Positions 15,198 through 16,125 of a stretch of DNA of 16,125 nt are shown here, in pieces (the stretch's first letter is position 1; every line of letters starts with the position of its first letter). This stretch comes from an uncultured Methanobrevibacter sp. GTDB taxonomy: Archaea > Methanobacteriota > Methanobacteria > Methanobacteriales > Methanobacteriaceae. The notes below the pieces were generated by a model. That model was not told the DNA's origin, did no database searches, and saw only the letters and a program-made list of their open reading frames with translations. The stretch lies in contig NZ_ONER01000033.1 in the NCBI RefSeq assembly GCF_900316895.1, positions 1,216-17,340 on the forward strand, read 5' to 3'. Position numbers and translations under genes: made by a program.

Positions 15198-15440
15198 ATG
15201 TTTAATACAGGAAATTGTACAAATTGTACAACCTGCGGAAGTTGTCAACAAACACCAAATGTTGACACTCCAACTTTATTTTGTATGAACTGCCAACCAT
15301 CAGATGCGCCATGTATGAAAGTCTGCAAGAATAATGCATTCAAGATACTTGGAGGGGCAATTACCCTCGATTATTCAAAATGCGATAAATGTCTTGACTG
15401 CATTGATGTCTGCCCTATCGGAATTATTGAAATTCACTGA
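15198..15440 (+). CDS. porF: Iron-sulfur subunit PorF
   Basis: The 80-residue protein has 12 cysteines in three groups: 7/10/13/16, 29/32/39/43 and 62/65/68/72. The last group, followed by PIG, is a standard [4Fe-4S] motif. The middle one resembles the DmsB-type arrangement, and the first has an unusual all-x2 spacing (C-x2-C-x2-C-x2-C). It therefore looks like a compact three-cluster protein partnering PorE. No clear ribosome-binding site precedes the ATG, which lies 7 bp after porE, so coupling with porE is likely. Confidence 0.85.
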   Translation: MFNTGNCTNCTTCGSCQQTPNVDTPTLFCMNCQPSDAPCMKVCKNNAFKILGGAITLDYSKCDKCLDCIDVCPIGIIEIH

Positions 15441-15441
15441 C

Positions 15442-15455
15442 TATTTTTAAAAATA
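15442..15455. repeat. 14-bp perfect palindrome after porF
   Basis: TATTTTTAAAAATA reads the same on both strands and begins 1 bp after the porF stop. It supplies a short T5 run and may weakly terminate the por transcript, but the 71-bp gap may also be read through to the fumarase gene. Confidence 0.35.
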
Positions 15456-15456
15456 T

Positions 15457-15466
15457 TTATTATATT
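15457..15466 (+). promoter_or_regulatory. Possible TATA box of the fumarase gene
   Basis: TTATTATATT within an AT-rich spacer would place a start near 15488, about 24 nt before the TTG. The match to box A is imperfect. Confidence 0.35.
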
Positions 15467-15511
15467 TCAAAATCATAATAATAATTAATTAAATTTGAAA
15501 AGGTTATTATT

Positions 15512-16125
15512 TTGATTACTAAAGAAACTATTAGAGATACTGTTTATGAGCTTTACAAGCAGGCCGTCATTGTTCTTGGTGATGATGTAAAAAAATCACT
15601 TGAAGACGCTCTTAAAATAGAAGAACATGAGCTGGCAATCTTAAATATTGAAGCTATATTAAAAAATATTGAACTTGCTGAAGAAAAAGGCATTCCAATG
15701 TGCCAAGATACAGGTTTGCCAGTCATTTTTGTAAAATTGGGCAATGTTGAAGTTGAAAATTTAAGAGAAGGCATTGAAGAGGGAATTGAAAAGGCCACAA
15801 AAGAAATTCCAATCAGACCGAACATTGTTGATCCACTAACCCGTGAAAATACAAACATCAATATCGGAGAATACATCCCTCCAATTGACATAGAACTGAT
15901 TGACGTAGATTATCTTGAAATAACCATCCTGCCTAAAGGATTTGGTTCCGAGAACAATAACGCCATGAAAATGGCCTTACCCGCTGAAGGAATTGAAGGA
16001 ATTAAGGAATTTGTTGTCGAATCCGTTCTAAAAGCAAAAGGAAAACCATGCCCTCCGACTGTAATCGGCGTTGGAATCGGCGGAACATCAGACTTATGTT
16101 TAAAACTGGGTAAAAAAGCTTTGCT
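15512..16125 (+). CDS. Fumarate hydratase class I, N-terminal/alpha part (partial at window end)
   Basis: Iron-sulfur fumarase interconverting malate and fumarate, in the incomplete reductive TCA branch that methanogens use for biosynthesis. The visible 204 residues match the TtdA/FumA N-terminal domain: CQDTG (Cys64, a probable cluster ligand), VDPLTREN, PKGFGSENNNAMKM (141-154), KGKPCPPTVIGVGIGGTSD with Cys180 as the likely second ligand. The third cysteine should lie beyond the window. The start is TTG at 15512 (reading as MITKETIRD), with AGGT at about 15501-15504; no in-frame ATG precedes it. It lies 71 bp after porF in the same direction. Whether the beta part is a separate gene cannot be seen. 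Confidence 0.9.
   Translation, partial: MITKETIRDTVYELYKQAVIVLGDDVKKSLEDALKIEEHELAILNIEAILKNIELAEEKGIPMCQDTGLPVIFVKLGNVEVENLREGIEEGIEKATKEIPIRPNIVDPLTRENTNINIGEYIPPIDIELIDVDYLEITILPKGFGSENNNAMKMALPAEGIEGIKEFVVESVLKAKGKPCPPTVIGVGIGGTSDLCLKLGKKAL

Overview
The window reads as chromosomal DNA of a low-GC hydrogenotrophic methanogen of the Methanobacteriales, most likely Methanobrevibacter. The evidence is an archaeal 16S rRNA 5' end, an F420-dependent methylene-tetrahydromethanopterin reductase (mer), an archaeosine-type radical SAM enzyme, a six-gene pyruvate:ferredoxin oxidoreductase cluster (porCDABEF), very AT-rich spacers with archaeal TATA boxes, and Shine-Dalgarno sequences of the GGAGG/GGTGAT type. 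The genus is inferred by eye from the 16S start and gene content; no alignment was run.

Layout. Positions 1-85 are the 5' end of a 16S rRNA gene on the minus strand. About 640 bp of AT-rich DNA separates it from the divergent mer gene (725-1684), which ends in a T-rich terminator. A plus-strand group follows: RaSEA (tRNA archaeosine formation), a six-helix DUF308/HdeD-like membrane protein, and a HIGH-motif nucleotidyltransferase resembling TmcAL. Convergent to it is a tightly packed minus-strand run from 9472 down to 4717: MoxR AAA+ ATPase, CoxE-like VWA protein, TtuA/NcsA tRNA thiolase, a 67-residue ubiquitin-like protein ending in Gly-Gly, a DUF89/ARMT1-type phosphatase, and a DUF1932 dehydrogenase-like protein. 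Gaps are 0-14 bp, so it is probably one transcript. Divergent from this run is a small membrane-anchored Ser/Asp-rich protein (9602-9973). Its stop lies 2 bp from that of a convergent dihydropteroate synthase-related protein (9976-11580). The right third holds porC-porD-porA-porB-porE-porF from a clear TATA box, then the 5' part of a fumarate hydratase gene that runs off the window.

How it fits together. mer is a methanogenesis enzyme that uses tetrahydromethanopterin, and the dihydropteroate synthase-like protein may relate to making that cofactor. POR fixes CO2 into pyruvate and fumarase belongs to the incomplete reductive TCA branch, so the right end is anabolic carbon metabolism. RaSEA, TtuA and perhaps the TmcAL-like protein point to tRNA modification in the middle. 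The most interesting unit is the minus-strand run: it puts an AAA+/VWA pair of the CoxD/CoxE type directly upstream of a sulfur-transfer enzyme and a candidate sulfur-carrier protein. No insertion sequence, CRISPR array, tRNA gene, prophage gene or clearly broken gene was seen.
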